Source: Channallabes apus (lineage: Eukaryota > Chordata > Actinopteri > Siluriformes > Clariidae). Taken from it: 64,000 nucleotides of DNA. Below the pieces are notes generated by a model that was not told where the DNA came from, did no database searches, and was given only the letters and a program-made list of their open reading frames with translations. Positions within the stretch are counted from its first letter, which is position 1; each line of letters begins with the position of its first letter. The position numbers were made by a program, and so were the translations under genes. Shown here piece after piece: positions 32,351 to 43,961 of this stretch. The stretch lies in the NCBI GenBank assembly GCA_030522415.1, contig CM060109.1, positions 1,991,641 to 2,055,640 of the forward strand. Direction: 5' to 3'.

Positions 32351-34048
32351 GTGTCTGTTCCCCAAATAGTAAGAAAAAAGAATAAATTTGCCCGAAACAA
32401 TCTGATAACCAGAAAACCAGAAAAAGGCCAAATAAGTAATCAAAATCTACCTCTAAAGTTTGGACTACTCAACATTAGATCCCTTGCGCCTAAAGCACTT
32501 ATTGTTAATGAAATTATCTTAGACTATTGCCTTGACGTACTCTGCCTCACCGAAACCTGGCTTAAACCAAATTAATATATCGGTCTGAATGAGTCTACTC
32601 CGTCAGGATATTTCTATAAGCATGAGCCCTGTCTAACTGGTCGCGGTGGTGGTGTCGCCACTATCTACAATGATATACTCACTGTTGCTCAGAAAATAAA
32701 GCCCAGGTTTAACTCATTTGAAGTGCTCATCATTAATGTTGCACTCAATGAAATACGTAATAAACCCTTGCTACATTTTACCCTGGCCACCGTGTACAGA
32801 CCCCCGGGGCCATATCCCGATTTTTTTAAAGAATTTGGACATCTGGTATCAGACCTATTGGTTAACTCTGACAAAGTGTTGATAGTAGGAGACTTTAACA
32901 TTCATGTAGATGATGCTAACGACGCTTTAGCACTAGCATTTATGGATTTACTAAATTCTGTTGGGTTTAAACAAAATATAATTGGAGCAACTCACTGCTT
33001 TCATACACTAGATTTAATTATATCCCATGGTATAGATGTCTCTAATATAGAGATCTTACCTCAAAGTGATGATATCACAGATCATCACCTCCTGATATAT
33101 ACTCTACCCGTAGAACAGATTAGCTGTGTCTCCCCACGTTATCAATTTGTTAGAAATATGAATCCGACTACTAAAGACAGATTCACAAGTAATCTGCCGG
33201 ATCTGTCCCATTTTCTCATTAGAACCCTAAATGCAGATGATCTAGATGAAGTGACTAGCAGCATGGGCACTATTTTTACCAGTACATTAGACACTGTTGC
33301 TCCCATCAGATTAAAAAAAGTCAGAGATAAAACACTTGCACCGTGGTACAACAGTCATACTCGCGCCCTAAAGAGAGCAACCCGAAACCTTGAGCGAAAA
33401 TGGAGGAAAACTAAATTAGAAGTTTTTCAAATTGCGTATAAAGACAGTATGTGCAGCTACAGACAGACTCTAAAAACTGCTAGGACCGAACATCTTCGCC
33501 AATTGATAGCAAGAAACCAAAACAATCCCAGGTTCTTATTTAGTACAGTGGCTCACCTAATAAAACCTAAGATGCCCGCAGAGAGTATCCCATCACAGTT
33601 TAGAAGTGAAGACTTTATGGATTTCTTTAATGAAAAAATCAATAGTATCAGGAAGAAAATAACGGAGGTTCAACCTCTAATAGTATCCCTTGATCCAGTT
33701 CAGTCTATAGCTTCACATTCACATTTAGATTTTCAGTGCTTTACAGGTATAGGACAGGAAGAGCTGTATAAACTTATCACCTCGGCTAAATCAACAATGT
33801 GCCTGTTAGACCCAATCCCAACCAGATTCTTAAAGGAAGTGATGCGTACGTTTGGAGAGCCACTTCTAAACATTATTAATTCTTCATTACATCTTGGTCA
33901 TGTCCCTGAACCTTTCAAGTTGGCAGTTATTAAGACGCTTCTTAAACAATCTCATTTGGACGCGAATGAAATAAGAAATTACAGACCGATTTCAAACCTT
34001 CCGTTCATATCAAATATGCACATTCTTGCAGGAAAACAACATCCTTGA
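32351..34048 (+). pseudogene. L2 ORF2, endonuclease to N-terminal RT, broken
   Basis: LNIRSLAPKA, then CLTETWLKPN and a TAA stop (32572-32574), then GRGGGVATIYND, TVYRPPGPYPDFF, LIVGDFNIHVDD (about 32881-32916) and ITDHHLLIYTL, all hallmarks of the APE-type endonuclease. The linker RNLERKWRKTKLEVFQ and RT start [13 protein letters not shown] follow, ending in a shifted frame caused by the deletion at about 34018. Confidence 0.9.
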
Positions 34049-34616
34049 AGAATTTCAGTCAGGTTTCAGGCCCCATCATAGTGCAGAAACTGCACTAGTT
34101 AAGATTACAAATGACTTGTTTTTACCTTCAGACCAAGGCTGCATTTCAATACTAGTCTTACTTGATCTTAGTGCTGCATTCGACACTGTAGATCATGATA
34201 TTCTCATAGATCGCTTACAAAATCACATAGGTATTCAGGGACAGGCATTAAAATGGTTTAGATCATACTTGTCTGATCGATACCATTTTGTAGATCTAAA
34301 TGGAGAACCATCTGGTGTAATGCCAGTGAAATATGGGGTCCCACAAGGGTCAGTTTTAGGACCTCTGCTGTTCTCAATATACATGCTTCCCTTGGGTAAC
34401 ATCATTAGAAGACATGGGATTAGTTTCCATTGTTATGCTGATGATACCCAATTATATATCTCAACCAAACCAGACGAAATATCTAAGTTGTCTGGATTAA
34501 CTGAGTGTGTCCAGGACATAAAAGATTGGATGACCAATAACTTTCTTTTACTAAATTCAGATAAGACGGAGATATTACTTATCGGCCCAAAAACCAGCAC
34601 ACATATTAGACAGTAA
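34026..34616 (+). pseudogene. L2 reverse transcriptase core
   Basis: [40 protein letters not shown] (motif A intact), [17 protein letters not shown] and [11 protein letters not shown] (34434-34445). It is shifted out of frame by a deletion near 34612; the C-terminal part continues at 34625-35057 ([37 protein letters not shown]). Confidence 0.9.
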
Positions 34617-35057
34617 CTTGTCCTTTGAAAATCAAATCTCACCCTTGTACGATTTCAAATATCACAAAAACAGCCTTTTTCCATCTTCGAAATATTGCAA
34701 AACTGAGGAGCATCTTATCTGTATCTGATGCAAAAAAGCTAGTTCATGCATTCATGACCTCCAGACTGGACTATTGTAATGCATTACTAGCTGGTTGTCC
34801 TGCATCCTCAATAAACAAGCTTCAGTTAGTCCAAAATGCAGCCGCCAGGGTTCTTACTAGATCCAGAAAATATGATCACATAACCCCTATATTATCATCC
34901 CTGCACTGGCTACCTGTTCCGTCTAGACTAAATTACAAAATAGTGTTACTTACATACAAAGCCTTAAATGGTTTAGCTCCCACATACCTAACCAGTCTTC
35001 TGATACGCTACAATCCACCACGCGCTTTAAGATCACAAAACTCCGGACTTCTGAGTT

Positions 35058-35325
35058 ATTGCTGTTATTGCTTGTGCTGATTAAGAAAATAGGATCTAAT
35101 ATACAGGTTGATGAATTTGCAGAAGAGATGAGTGAAATTAGTTCATTCTCTTCAAGGTATTAGTAACCCTTTAGTAACCATTTAAAACCTTAAAGTATTC
35201 TAGGTTCCGATCTGACATGGCTAGGTTAACATCTTCATCAATTACATTGTTCGGTTTCAAAGCCTCAATTTTATGCCTAATATTTACAATTTTATTATAA
35301 AAAAAAAATTATGAAAAAAATAAGA
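35058..35325 (-). mobile_element. L2 RT N-terminal fragment, opposite strand
   Basis: The minus strand reads in pieces IEALKPNNVIDEDVNLA and, further on, SANSSTCILDPI-like words as in L2 linkers. It directly abuts the truncated 3' end of the plus-strand L2, so the junction at 35057 is a head-to-head rearrangement or a second insertion. Confidence 0.5.
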
Positions 35326-35745
35326 TCAGAATGAACAGAATTGGAATTCAGGTAACTCCTGTCTCCTAACTTGATTCGTTAGAGGTCACGACCCTTGATT
35401 AGTACAAATTCACTATATTAGTGTATATAGATTATAGTGTCAGGCCTTTTAAGCCTAAACTCCTGTTAGTGAATCCAAGAGAGTTGTGCCGTCATTACAC
35501 ACAGATAATCGGTTATAGAAACAGTTCTGCAACCAAATCAACACAAGCATCATCTCCTGGAGGAAGTCTTACACCTGATCAGGGCATAGCAGGGAAAATA
35601 ATACATAACATAAAAACTTTAATATGCAGTAGACACACCTATCAGACTAATCTGATCCATGGATCACACCCATTTGTTCAGCACGTCCTACAGATATTTC
35701 TGGAAAATTCTGGAGGCAACACCTTTAACTAGAACCTATCAGACC
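35326..35745 (+). other. Unrecognised 103-codon frame between L2 copies
   Basis: An open frame at 35421-35732 contains SSPGGSLTPDQGIAGKI and ICSRHTYQTNLIHGSHPFV. The composition is protein-like, but I do not recognise it. Its position among LINEs suggests a retroelement remnant rather than a host gene. Confidence 0.3.
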
Positions 35746-36862
35746 AATTCAATTCAATTCAGTTTTATTTGTATAGCGCTTTTAACAATTGACATTGTCT
35801 CAAAACAGCTTTACACAATCAAAAGAATTATTTAAGTTTGTATGGAATGTGAATGTGTATGAATCAAAATGTTCAGATAGTCCCTGGTGAGCAAGCCCGA
35901 GGGCGACAGTGGCAAGGAAAAACTCCCTGAGATGGTAATAGGAAGAAACCTTGAGAGGAACCAGACTCGACAGGGAACCCATTCTCATCTGGGTGAAACA
36001 GATAGCAGGAAATGATCTGCATTGATACAGTGTTAAGTGTTAGGTTCAGCTATAATAGTTGATGTTAATTGATGTTATAATAGTTGATGTAAAATGGAGT
36101 CCAGTAATTATTCGAGACTCAGATAGACTTGTAGAAAGTTCCAGTCCTGAACTATCGAATTGTCAAGTCCTCAGAGAAACAGCTGACAACACCAGTCGAG
36201 GCCAGAACCATCTTCTAAGTAGATAGAATCATCCCCAGACACCAGGCACATCCTAAAGAGACACACGGGGCATCCATGCGATGAGACCTCCAACCAGAAA
36301 CCGGGCACCAGGATGGACCAGACAGGTCCGGAGGGCAGAGGGAGTCTGGATCACTGGCAGCTCAGGAACCACATGTGTAGCTCGACAGAGACAGAGAGAG
36401 AAAGAGTGAAAGGGGGAGACAGGAGGAGAGAGGAAAGAGAAAGAGGGGGAGGAAGAGAAGAGGAGGAGAAATTGCAATTAGGTATGGTCACAGTCACAAT
36501 GTCTAATGTGAATGTATATTTACTGTAGAGTGCAAGCAGGGACTCCGGCAGGACTAACTATGACAGCATAACTAAAGGGAGAGCCAGAAGGAAACACAAA
36601 CATGAGGGCTCCCTGAGATGTAAAGCAAACAATCACCTCACCGTCAACAAACCTGAGTGATCAAATGAGACTGAGGAAGACAGCATCTAAAACATACCAG
36701 TTCACCATAATACTCTACGTCCATGAGTCCCCCAGATCTGCTCCTTTACCTTATGGCAAATCTATTTATAAAAATGCTTGGCTAAATAAATAGGTTTTTA
36801 GCCTAGACTTAAACACTGAGACTGTGTCTGAGTCCCGAACACTATTTGGAAGACTAAGACCA
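35746..36862 (-). mobile_element. L2 3' UTR with final codons of ORF2
   Basis: Starts at the plus strand with the inverted L2 tail (TTCAATTCAATTCAG, TATAGCGCTTTTAACAATTG) and runs through the same UTR blocks as 28035-28990, including a GAGA stretch (36385-36470). It reaches the ORF2 end (KPIYLAKHFYK-like reading) before truncation at about 36862. Confidence 0.85.
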
Positions 36863-37699
36863 GACCAGGCCACATTCTTTGACTGCTTGATTGTCTCAGG
36901 TGCTCAGGATGTTAAACCTCTTTCTAATGCTTCTAAGACCTTACTTTGGACTTTATGTCCAATCAGATCACATGACCATGTGCTATTTCTCACATGATTA
37001 CACTCAACTGTTCTGTGTGTGTCCTTTGATCAATCAGTCTACTTAAGTTATGAGGGTTCTTTATTTTATGGCAAAGGTGTTTCTGTGTTTGTGTGTGGCC
37101 CATGCTGGCTCCTCAGTGTTCATGTTTTGTTCATTTCATGAATCTGGTGTTTATTCTGCACTGGACTTTTTTATCTTATGAAGTTTTACTCTATTCATTG
37201 AGTGGTGGTGGAAATTGGGCTGTTGTTGTTGTTGTTAGAAAAAGGGAGAGGAGGAAGGTGTATTTATAGGCAGAAAAAGAAGAGTAAAGGCAAGAGTTTT
37301 GGAGTGACAGTAGGGACTTTGAAAGGTGACATACAATAATGCAGAGAAGGAAGGTGGATATACTGTGTCCAAGAGACCAGGTGGAAAGGTATCAAGGCTA
37401 GAAGCTTGGGAGCAGGGTTCAAGTTGTTTCACCATGATGTACAGTAGATAGGAATGTTCTGGAAGTGAAAAAGGGTATCAGACAGGTTGATGCATCTGAA
37501 GCTGGAAACTGAAGGTGTGATGTTTGTTTTTCTTCACTTACAGTACATTAAACTAATAATACATTTAACTAATTATAAATTTTTCTTCATGTTGTGATTC
37601 AGAATAGAATGTGCAGGGGGTCCAATTCATTTATGTGATTTAAATTAAAAGTTATTATATGGATATAGAGCCTTACTCACTTTTTTTCAACACACTGCT
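36863..37699. other. No gene seen
   Basis: Unique AT-rich DNA with a short TTG trinucleotide run (37211-37226). No coding or repeat signal recognised. Confidence 0.5.
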
Positions 37700-37885
37700 A
37701 TTATTTTGTACACCACTGTAGATGAAGTCATGCAACGCATCCTCAGAGGTGAGAGAGTAGTGATTGATGCAGATTTTAATGGACTTGTTGTGGAAGGGAA
37801 CAAGGGTGATGAGAATGTTACAGGAATGCAGAAAGATAGATGGACTTTGCAAAGAGGATAGAAATGGCAGTAGTGAATATTTTTG
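37700..37885 (+). mobile_element. RTE-like LINE endonuclease remnant
   Basis: Reads GERVVIDADFNGLVVEGNKG and then DRWTLQRG in one frame with a late stop. The family pattern is GDFNGHVG, so DFNG is kept and the flanking Gly and His are lost. Too short for a firm clade assignment. Confidence 0.55.
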
Positions 37886-37889
37886 AATC

Positions 37890-38302
37890 TAATTCAAAAC
37901 CCTGATGCTGGCCTACAAAGCTAAAAATGGCCCAGCACCCACTTACCTCTCAGCTCTAATCACACCACGCACTGAACCACATTCCCTCAGATCCTCCAGC
38001 ACTGTTTGGCTGGTCCCACCATCTCTCAGAGATCGAGGAAGACATGCATCTAGACTCTTTCTTTTTCTGGCAACTTCAAGATGTTCATACAGCTGAATTT
38101 CTGGCAATCTTTAAATGATGACTTAAAACATATCCGTTTAGTTATCTGGTTAACCACCCACATTAAATAATCCTTTCCTACAGTGTTTGACTGGTACTTG
38201 TTTAGTAACCCAGTGTAAGGATCTGTATCCAATGACAGAAACATACAGTATGCACTTTTGTAAGTCGCTCTGGAAAAGAGAGTCTGCCAAATGTCTAAAT
38301 CC
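37890..38302 (+). mobile_element. LINE C-terminus and 3' tail that matches the SINE tail
   Basis: LAYKAKNGPAPTYLSALIT, then SLRSSSTVWLVPPSLR (37905-38040), is a C-terminal motif of a fish LINE. The tail GTAAGTCGCTCTGGAAAAGA, GTCTGCCAAATGTCTAAAT (38261-38302) is the same 3' end carried by the SINEs at 20023 and 43962. It was probably inserted in the RTE relic. Confidence 0.7.
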
Positions 38303-38319
38303 ACTTAGGGTCAACGGTC

Positions 38320-39140
38320 CAGAGCAATGGAGCATGTAGAAATGAGCTGAAGCGGCAAAGAGACGGTTGATGTTCTCTTTGGGAGTGACAAGGTATAAGG
38401 TACTTTAACTTTGAGAGTTAAAAATTAAGAAGGAGTTCATCAGAGGGACAACCCATGTTAGATGTTTCGGAGATAAAGTCAGAGAGGCCAGATTGAGGTG
38501 GTTTGGACATGTTCAGGAGGTTTAGAGGAAGTCCAAAGAGGAGATTTACAGTGTATGGATGCAATGAGAGAGGACATGAAGTTAGTTGGTGTGAGAAAAG
38601 TGGATGCAAAGGATCAGGTTAGATGGAGGCAGATGATCCACTATGGCGAAGGTCAACAGCCGGAAGACAAAGAAGACGATTTCATTCATTCATTCATTCA
38701 TCTTCTATACCGCTTAATCCTGTGTTCAGGGTCACGGGGGGCCTGGAGCCTATCCCAGGAGACTTCGGGCACTAGGCGGGGTACACCCTGGACAGGGTGC
38801 CAATCCATCGCAGGGCACACACACATACTCACACACCCAATCACTCACTACGGGCAATTTAGGAACACCAATTAGCCTAACCTGCATATCTTTGGACTGT
38901 GGGAGGAAACCGGAGTACCCGGAGGAAACCCACCAAGCACGAGGAGAACATGCAGACTCCATGCACACAGAGACGGGAATCGAACCTGGCCGGGGAATCG
39001 AACCCAGATCCTGGAGGTGCAAGGCGACAGTGCTAACCACTACACCACCGCGCCGCCAAAGAAGACGATTTGTTATAATTAAAAGCGACACCTGCATTCT
39101 TCTCCACTGCTATGGAAGTAAAGAATAATATGGGAAAAAA
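38320..39140 (+). mobile_element. RTE-like LINE C-terminal remnant hosting a SINE
   Basis: Pieces RNELKRQRDG, HVRCFGDKVREARLRWFGHV (about 38452-38510) and QVRWRQMI (about 38617) correspond to the C-terminal zone of RTE-type LINEs. The SINE at 38683-39056 interrupts it; the sequence resumes after the target duplication. Confidence 0.65.
38683..39056 (-). mobile_element. Complete tRNA-derived SINE with perfect 15-bp target duplication
   Basis: CAAAGAAGACGATTT is found at 38668-38682 and again at 39057-39071. On the minus strand the element starts GGCGGCGCGGTGGTGTAGTG with A box (TAGTGGTTAGCAC) and B box (GGGTTCGATTCC). It ends in a TGAATGAA tail (38683-38702). The B-box region is duplicated: GGAATCGAACC occurs twice on plus (about 38977 and 38995). 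Other copies are at 2722 and 7272. Confidence 0.95.
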
Positions 39141-39423
39141 CACAGGTAGTACATTATAAGTAAGAATTATAATTATACACCGACACAGAGATATACAGTA
39201 GTTGTATGTTACACTATACAAATATACATTAATCAGCACATTCTGACCAATCAGAATCAGAATTCAAGAGCAATGCAATAGATTTGCTAATACTAACCTT
39301 TTACTGAATGTGTGTGTGTGTGTGTCCATCAACAAACCCCTTTATGTTTATTGGAATGTAATTCATTTGTCTTTTGTACCCAGTTATCATTTTGCCTCCA
39401 CAGCCCTTTGGTTTACAGTATGT

Positions 39424-39459
<36 letters not shown>

Positions 39460-39742
39460 CTGCTGTGTATAAGCCCCATTCTGCTCTCACAAAGCCAGCA
39501 TTTGTTATAATTTTAAACCGCCTCCCTCAAACTGTGCTGATAAAAATGTAATTCTGGTAGAGAGAATTGAGAGGAAAAGGAAATAAATATCTGCTCTTCT
39601 CTGGAGTAAAGTTGCTAAGAAAACCCTGTGGATAATCAGCGTGTAATAATGTGATGAACATACAGTATGTGAGTTTCTGTCCTTTTTTTTTTTTAAGAAA
39701 TAGGTTAATCAGTTTGAGAAGTGGCTGAATCCAAGATGGTGG
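39141..39742. other. No gene seen; (TC)n microsatellite
   Basis: Pure TC run at 39424-39457 and a short TG run at 39309-39324. The remainder is unique AT-rich DNA. Confidence 0.5.
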
Positions 39743-39841
39743 TTGGATCCAAGATGGCGGCGTGGCAGTAGCACGCAGTGGCTGCTCCGGGGCCAAAATG
39801 GTGCTATGTTGTTTACGTTTTGTGAGTAGCACATTTATTTT

Positions 39842-40456
39842 ATGGACATCGTCGCGACTGGTGTCCGTACATACAACCAACAGACACTTTTGTACCTAAA
39901 TAACCCGGTTAACGACATCCACGATGATGTGCGGGAAAAGCTACGCGACCTCTGCTTGCTGCCTAAACCAGGCCTCGAAGCCTCGACGTTGCCTGATGCC
40001 GGCGGCTGGAGATGGGGACATCAGAAGCGGTGCGCGAGGAAGCGGAATGGCGGCGAGTGGGCGGGAATCTGTGCTAGGCTAAAAACAAACCGTATCCGGC
40101 CGGCTCTCCCGTCCATTATCTTATCCCATCTCTGCTCCCAGGACAATAAACTGGATAAGGCTACACAGAGTGACGTTAGAGACTGCTGTGTCTTTGTTTT
40201 CACGGAGACATGGCTCAGTGACAGAGTACCGGACGCCGCCATTCAGCTAGACGGGCTAGCCTCATTTCACGCCGACAGAAATGCAGCTCTGTGCAGTAAG
40301 ACTCATGGCTTGTGTGTTTACATCAACACGAAATGGTGCAAGAACTCTCTGATAGTTTCTAGTTATTGCTCATCACTGGTGGAGTTTGTGACTGTCAGAT
40401 GCAGACCTTTATATTTAATATTTATCTATATTTTTTTTTCAACCATGCAAATCTAA
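39842..40456 (+). pseudogene. LINE endonuclease N-terminal part
   Basis: After a leader with [11 protein letters not shown] come [55 protein letters not shown] (TETW catalytic Glu kept) and [13 protein letters not shown]. The frame is lost at an internal deletion after TVRCRPLYL. Confidence 0.88.
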
Positions 40457-40472
40457 AGTCAATACTTCCTAG

Positions 40473-40703
<231 letters not shown>

Positions 40704-41167
40704 TAGAACATGTTTAGAGAGGCTGCAACTTATGGCGACTTGGAGGAGTACACGTCGTCAGTGACCAGCTACATCAACAAATGCACCGATGATGTCACTG
40801 TCTCCAAGAGAATCATCTCACGACCCAATCAAAAATCATGGATTACTGCGAAAGTGCATGCACTTCTGTGGACCTGAGACTCTGCCTTCAAAGAGGGAGA
40901 CAAGGTGGTGCTTGGAAGAGCAAGGGCCAAACTTTCTCGGGCCATCAAAGAGGCGAAGTGCGTGTAGCAGATTTAAAATGGTAGCTGGTGCCTGCGATGA
41001 AAACTAGGCACACCGACTTCTGATTTCTGCAGTTTATTCTAAGAAAAAACAGCAAGGGGTACAATCAGTACATGCACACAGCAACATGCTCACATCTCAG
41101 ATGTCCTGCAACAGCACCTTCCAGCTTTTGCAGGGAGTTTGCTATTATATCGCATGTGCATCTATAT

Positions 41168-42127
41168 CGGGGGTGGCGAAACCGCGGCTCGCGAGCCGCT
41201 TGCGGCTCTTTCACTGCTCGTCTGCCGCTCTTCAATCTATCCACGCTCTGTGTTTACATGTACAAATTATTTTTAAAATGTCAAAAAATAATTTACCAAT
41301 AAAGGGGTATGTATTTAAATGATTTTTTTTTACACAACCTCTCGCGTGATTTAACATAGACTAACATGATTGACGTGAAGTTTGTTACTGTAGTAGCCTG
41401 TCAATCATCATGGCAGAGTCAGGGAAGCGTACAGCTAAGCGCAAATACGAAGATGAGCACAGAACATTTTTATCTGAATGGAAGGAAGGAACCGTGGAGT
41501 TCTGGAAGATTGTGGCGATTAAGAGATATCCCAATGACAAACAGGCTCCACTCAAACTACTGTACTGTCAATGTTTGGGTCAACTTACATCTGTGAATCC
41601 CTTTTTTCGACACTGGAACAAGTGAAATCAAAGCATTGCTCTGCTCTTAATGTCACACGTGAAAGATTTACTATGAGTAGCCACAACTGAATACAAGCCA
41701 GACTTAAAAAAGATTGTGGAAACCAAGTGTCCCACTGAGTCAAATAAAAGGAGGTAGGCTGATTAAAATCCATGAGAACTGCGGAGTTCGGCACCGTGAG
41801 TCGCCGTGATTGCCTGCCGACGTTCCGCTGTCGCTCCGTGAAGTTCTGCAAGGACTTCCGCGAGGACCGGCAAAGAAATTAAACATGTTAAATTTTTTTG
41901 CGCAGAAAGATGGAAACATACTCACAGCGTAATCATAATGAACCGTACTTACGGCCACCGCGCGAAACCGCATAGGTGAGATAGGGGTATTAGTAGGTGA
42001 CATAGGGGTATTATGTAATTTAGTGTATAAGTTGTGATTCTGTTGTTTGCACATCTGTTGTGTGGCTCTTTGCAGTGATAAAGATTTTTTTTTTGGCTCA
42101 TTATGCCAAACAGGTTCACCACCCCTG
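41168..42127 (+). mobile_element. hAT transposon remnant with perfect 8-bp duplication
   Basis: Flanked by ATCTATAT (41160-41167 and 42128-42135). The ends CGGGGGTGGCGAA and (reverse complement) CAGGGGTGGTGAACC are those of ZBED/Charlie-type hAT elements, with the inner word GCGGCTCTTT on the left. A coding remnant at 41410-41640 begins MAESGKRTAKRKYEDEHRTF (transposase start). It passes directly into words of the C-terminal dimerisation region (VAIKRYPNDKQAPLKLL, then YKPDLKKIVETKCP after stops). The middle of the transposase is missing. Confidence 0.88.
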
Positions 42128-42270
42128 ATCTATATGAATGCTTACAATAAACAAAACAAAATTGTGCAGAAATAACTAATACAATTAACACCATATGAAA
42201 TAATGTAATAATTAAATTTAAACAGGAATCAAACTCTAAAGAAGAAAAAACTAAATATCTTCCTCTAAAG

Positions 42271-43692
42271 CCGTGGGTCTCAAAGTGTCGGGCGCGCCCC
42301 ACTAGTGGGGAATACAGACATTACAGTTGGGGCGCAATGAACGGGAGGAAATTAGTGGAAAATAATAGGAAAGTACCTATTCTAATTCATGCTTTTCTTT
42401 ATTGACAATGAAGAGCGTACACTCAAAACTAAACAACCACACACAAAGAAATGGATCATTAATACAAGTAAATTAAAATAACATCAGTTGGGGGCCGCAA
42501 GAAAAAGTGGAACCATCGGTGCAACAATAATGTTTTTACGTCGGCATGTTAATTGCAGAGGAACAATATAAGGAAACTTTCTGTATTATATACTGTATGT
42601 AATTATCATTCATTTCAATGTGTATGCTGATGTTTCTGTATTTTTGTTAAACATTTATATTTTATCAGGCAGTACTAGCTTGGCATTTCTAGTTTCCAGT
42701 GTGGCAACAAAGATGCTTTTTGATCCTTCTTGCGCTGTCAGAAGGTAAGATCAATATCGTTCTATGCTTTTTGTTGGTGTGCGGCATTTGCGATGATCCC
42801 TAAATCATTGTTGCGCTGTAGAGAATAATGATGTTTATGCTTTCAAACATGTATAATTTACAGTAGGTGCTTAACCGAGAAAAAAGGTGGGTGTAGCTTA
42901 AAGACAATGCAGAGAGGAAATGTATGTATCTTATTTGAGGGTTTATTTATGCAGCTATTGAAGGCGGAGATGCGAATATGCGAATATAAAACTAACTTTT
43001 CCCGCAGTCACAAACCGGGTCAGTACTGTATGTAGTGAGCATAATAATAACGTCACTGGATACATTTGTTACATGGACCATAAAAAAGCAGGCGATTCAG
43101 CACGATCAGCCTAATCAACCTAAAAGCAGCCGAAAAAGAAAATATGATGAAGCCGATCTTACGCTTGGATTCATGGTGGTGATGGTGGGGGCAGAAGAGA
43201 AGTGTGTGTTTTGTGTCTTAAACTGCTGGCAGCAGACAGCATGAGCCCCAACAAATTAGGAAGACACTTAGAGACAACAGACCCCCAGTCACGTTAATAA
43301 GCCACTCGACTTCTTTGAAAGAAAGCTGGCAGAATAGCAGGCAGCAGGATAATCGCATGGTAACATCTGAATCAGTGGACAGCGAAGCACAAATGGCTTC
43401 ATTCAAAGTTGCATACAGAATTGGCCAGTGCAAAAAAACTACAAACGAATGCTGAGCAGCTAATAAACATGGGGTCAATTATGCAAAGATAAGTGACAAC
43501 GTAAGCCTAACAATTGCAAGTGTATTTTATCTGTTTTGAACTTGGTGTTGTTTGATCTTATTGGTTTAGAAATTTATATTTCAATAAATAGTAAACTTGG
43601 CCGATTTCGTTATAATTTTGTTGACAAGTAGGGCTTGAAAATTCGCTCACCCCCTTAAGTGGGGAATGACAGAAAATGTTTGAGAACCACTG
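42271..43692 (+). mobile_element. Second hAT remnant, ZBED5-like, with BED-finger start
   Basis: The left end CCGTGGGTCTCAAA and right end (reverse complement) CAGTGGTTCTCAAA are typical. Flanks CTCTAAAG and GTGTAAAG agree at six of eight positions. The frame at 43035-43244 carries SSRKRKYDEADLTLGF and EEKCVFCVLNC. Beyond the stop follow pieces reading PSHVNKPLDFFERKLAE, as in ZBED5-like proteins derived from hAT transposases. The rest of the transposase is absent. Confidence 0.8.
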
Positions 43693-43961
43693 GTGTAAAG
43701 GAAAGTACATTCCTAAACAAAGTGTTTGTCATGCATTTAATTCAAAATATAATGAATGCATATTAACAATCGAAAGAATTGAAGAACAGTGCATAAAACA
43801 CAAACGTACCTAAGAAAAAACAGCAAGGGGCACAATCAGTACACGCACACGGTACACGGTAGAGAATTAGTATATGTCTTACTTGCAACAGCGCCTTCCA
43901 GCTTTTGCAGGGAATTTGCTATTACACCGCATGTGCATCTACCGTGTGTTACTATAAAAAA

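Larger units (their letters stand above)
31714..35057 (+). mobile_element. L2 LINE with ORF1 (esterase) and ORF2, 3'-truncated
   Basis: The only copy here with ORF1 sequence. The order is ORF1 part with SGNH-esterase motifs (31804-32250), ORF2 endonuclease (32440-33110), linker and RT (to 35057). Breaks: a frameshift after GTNDTG in ORF1, TAA at 32572-32574, about 30 bp deleted at 34018 (versus the copy at 20853), another deletion near 34612, and loss of the C-terminus at 35057. Close sister of 20853-23815 in opposite orientation. Confidence 0.9.
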
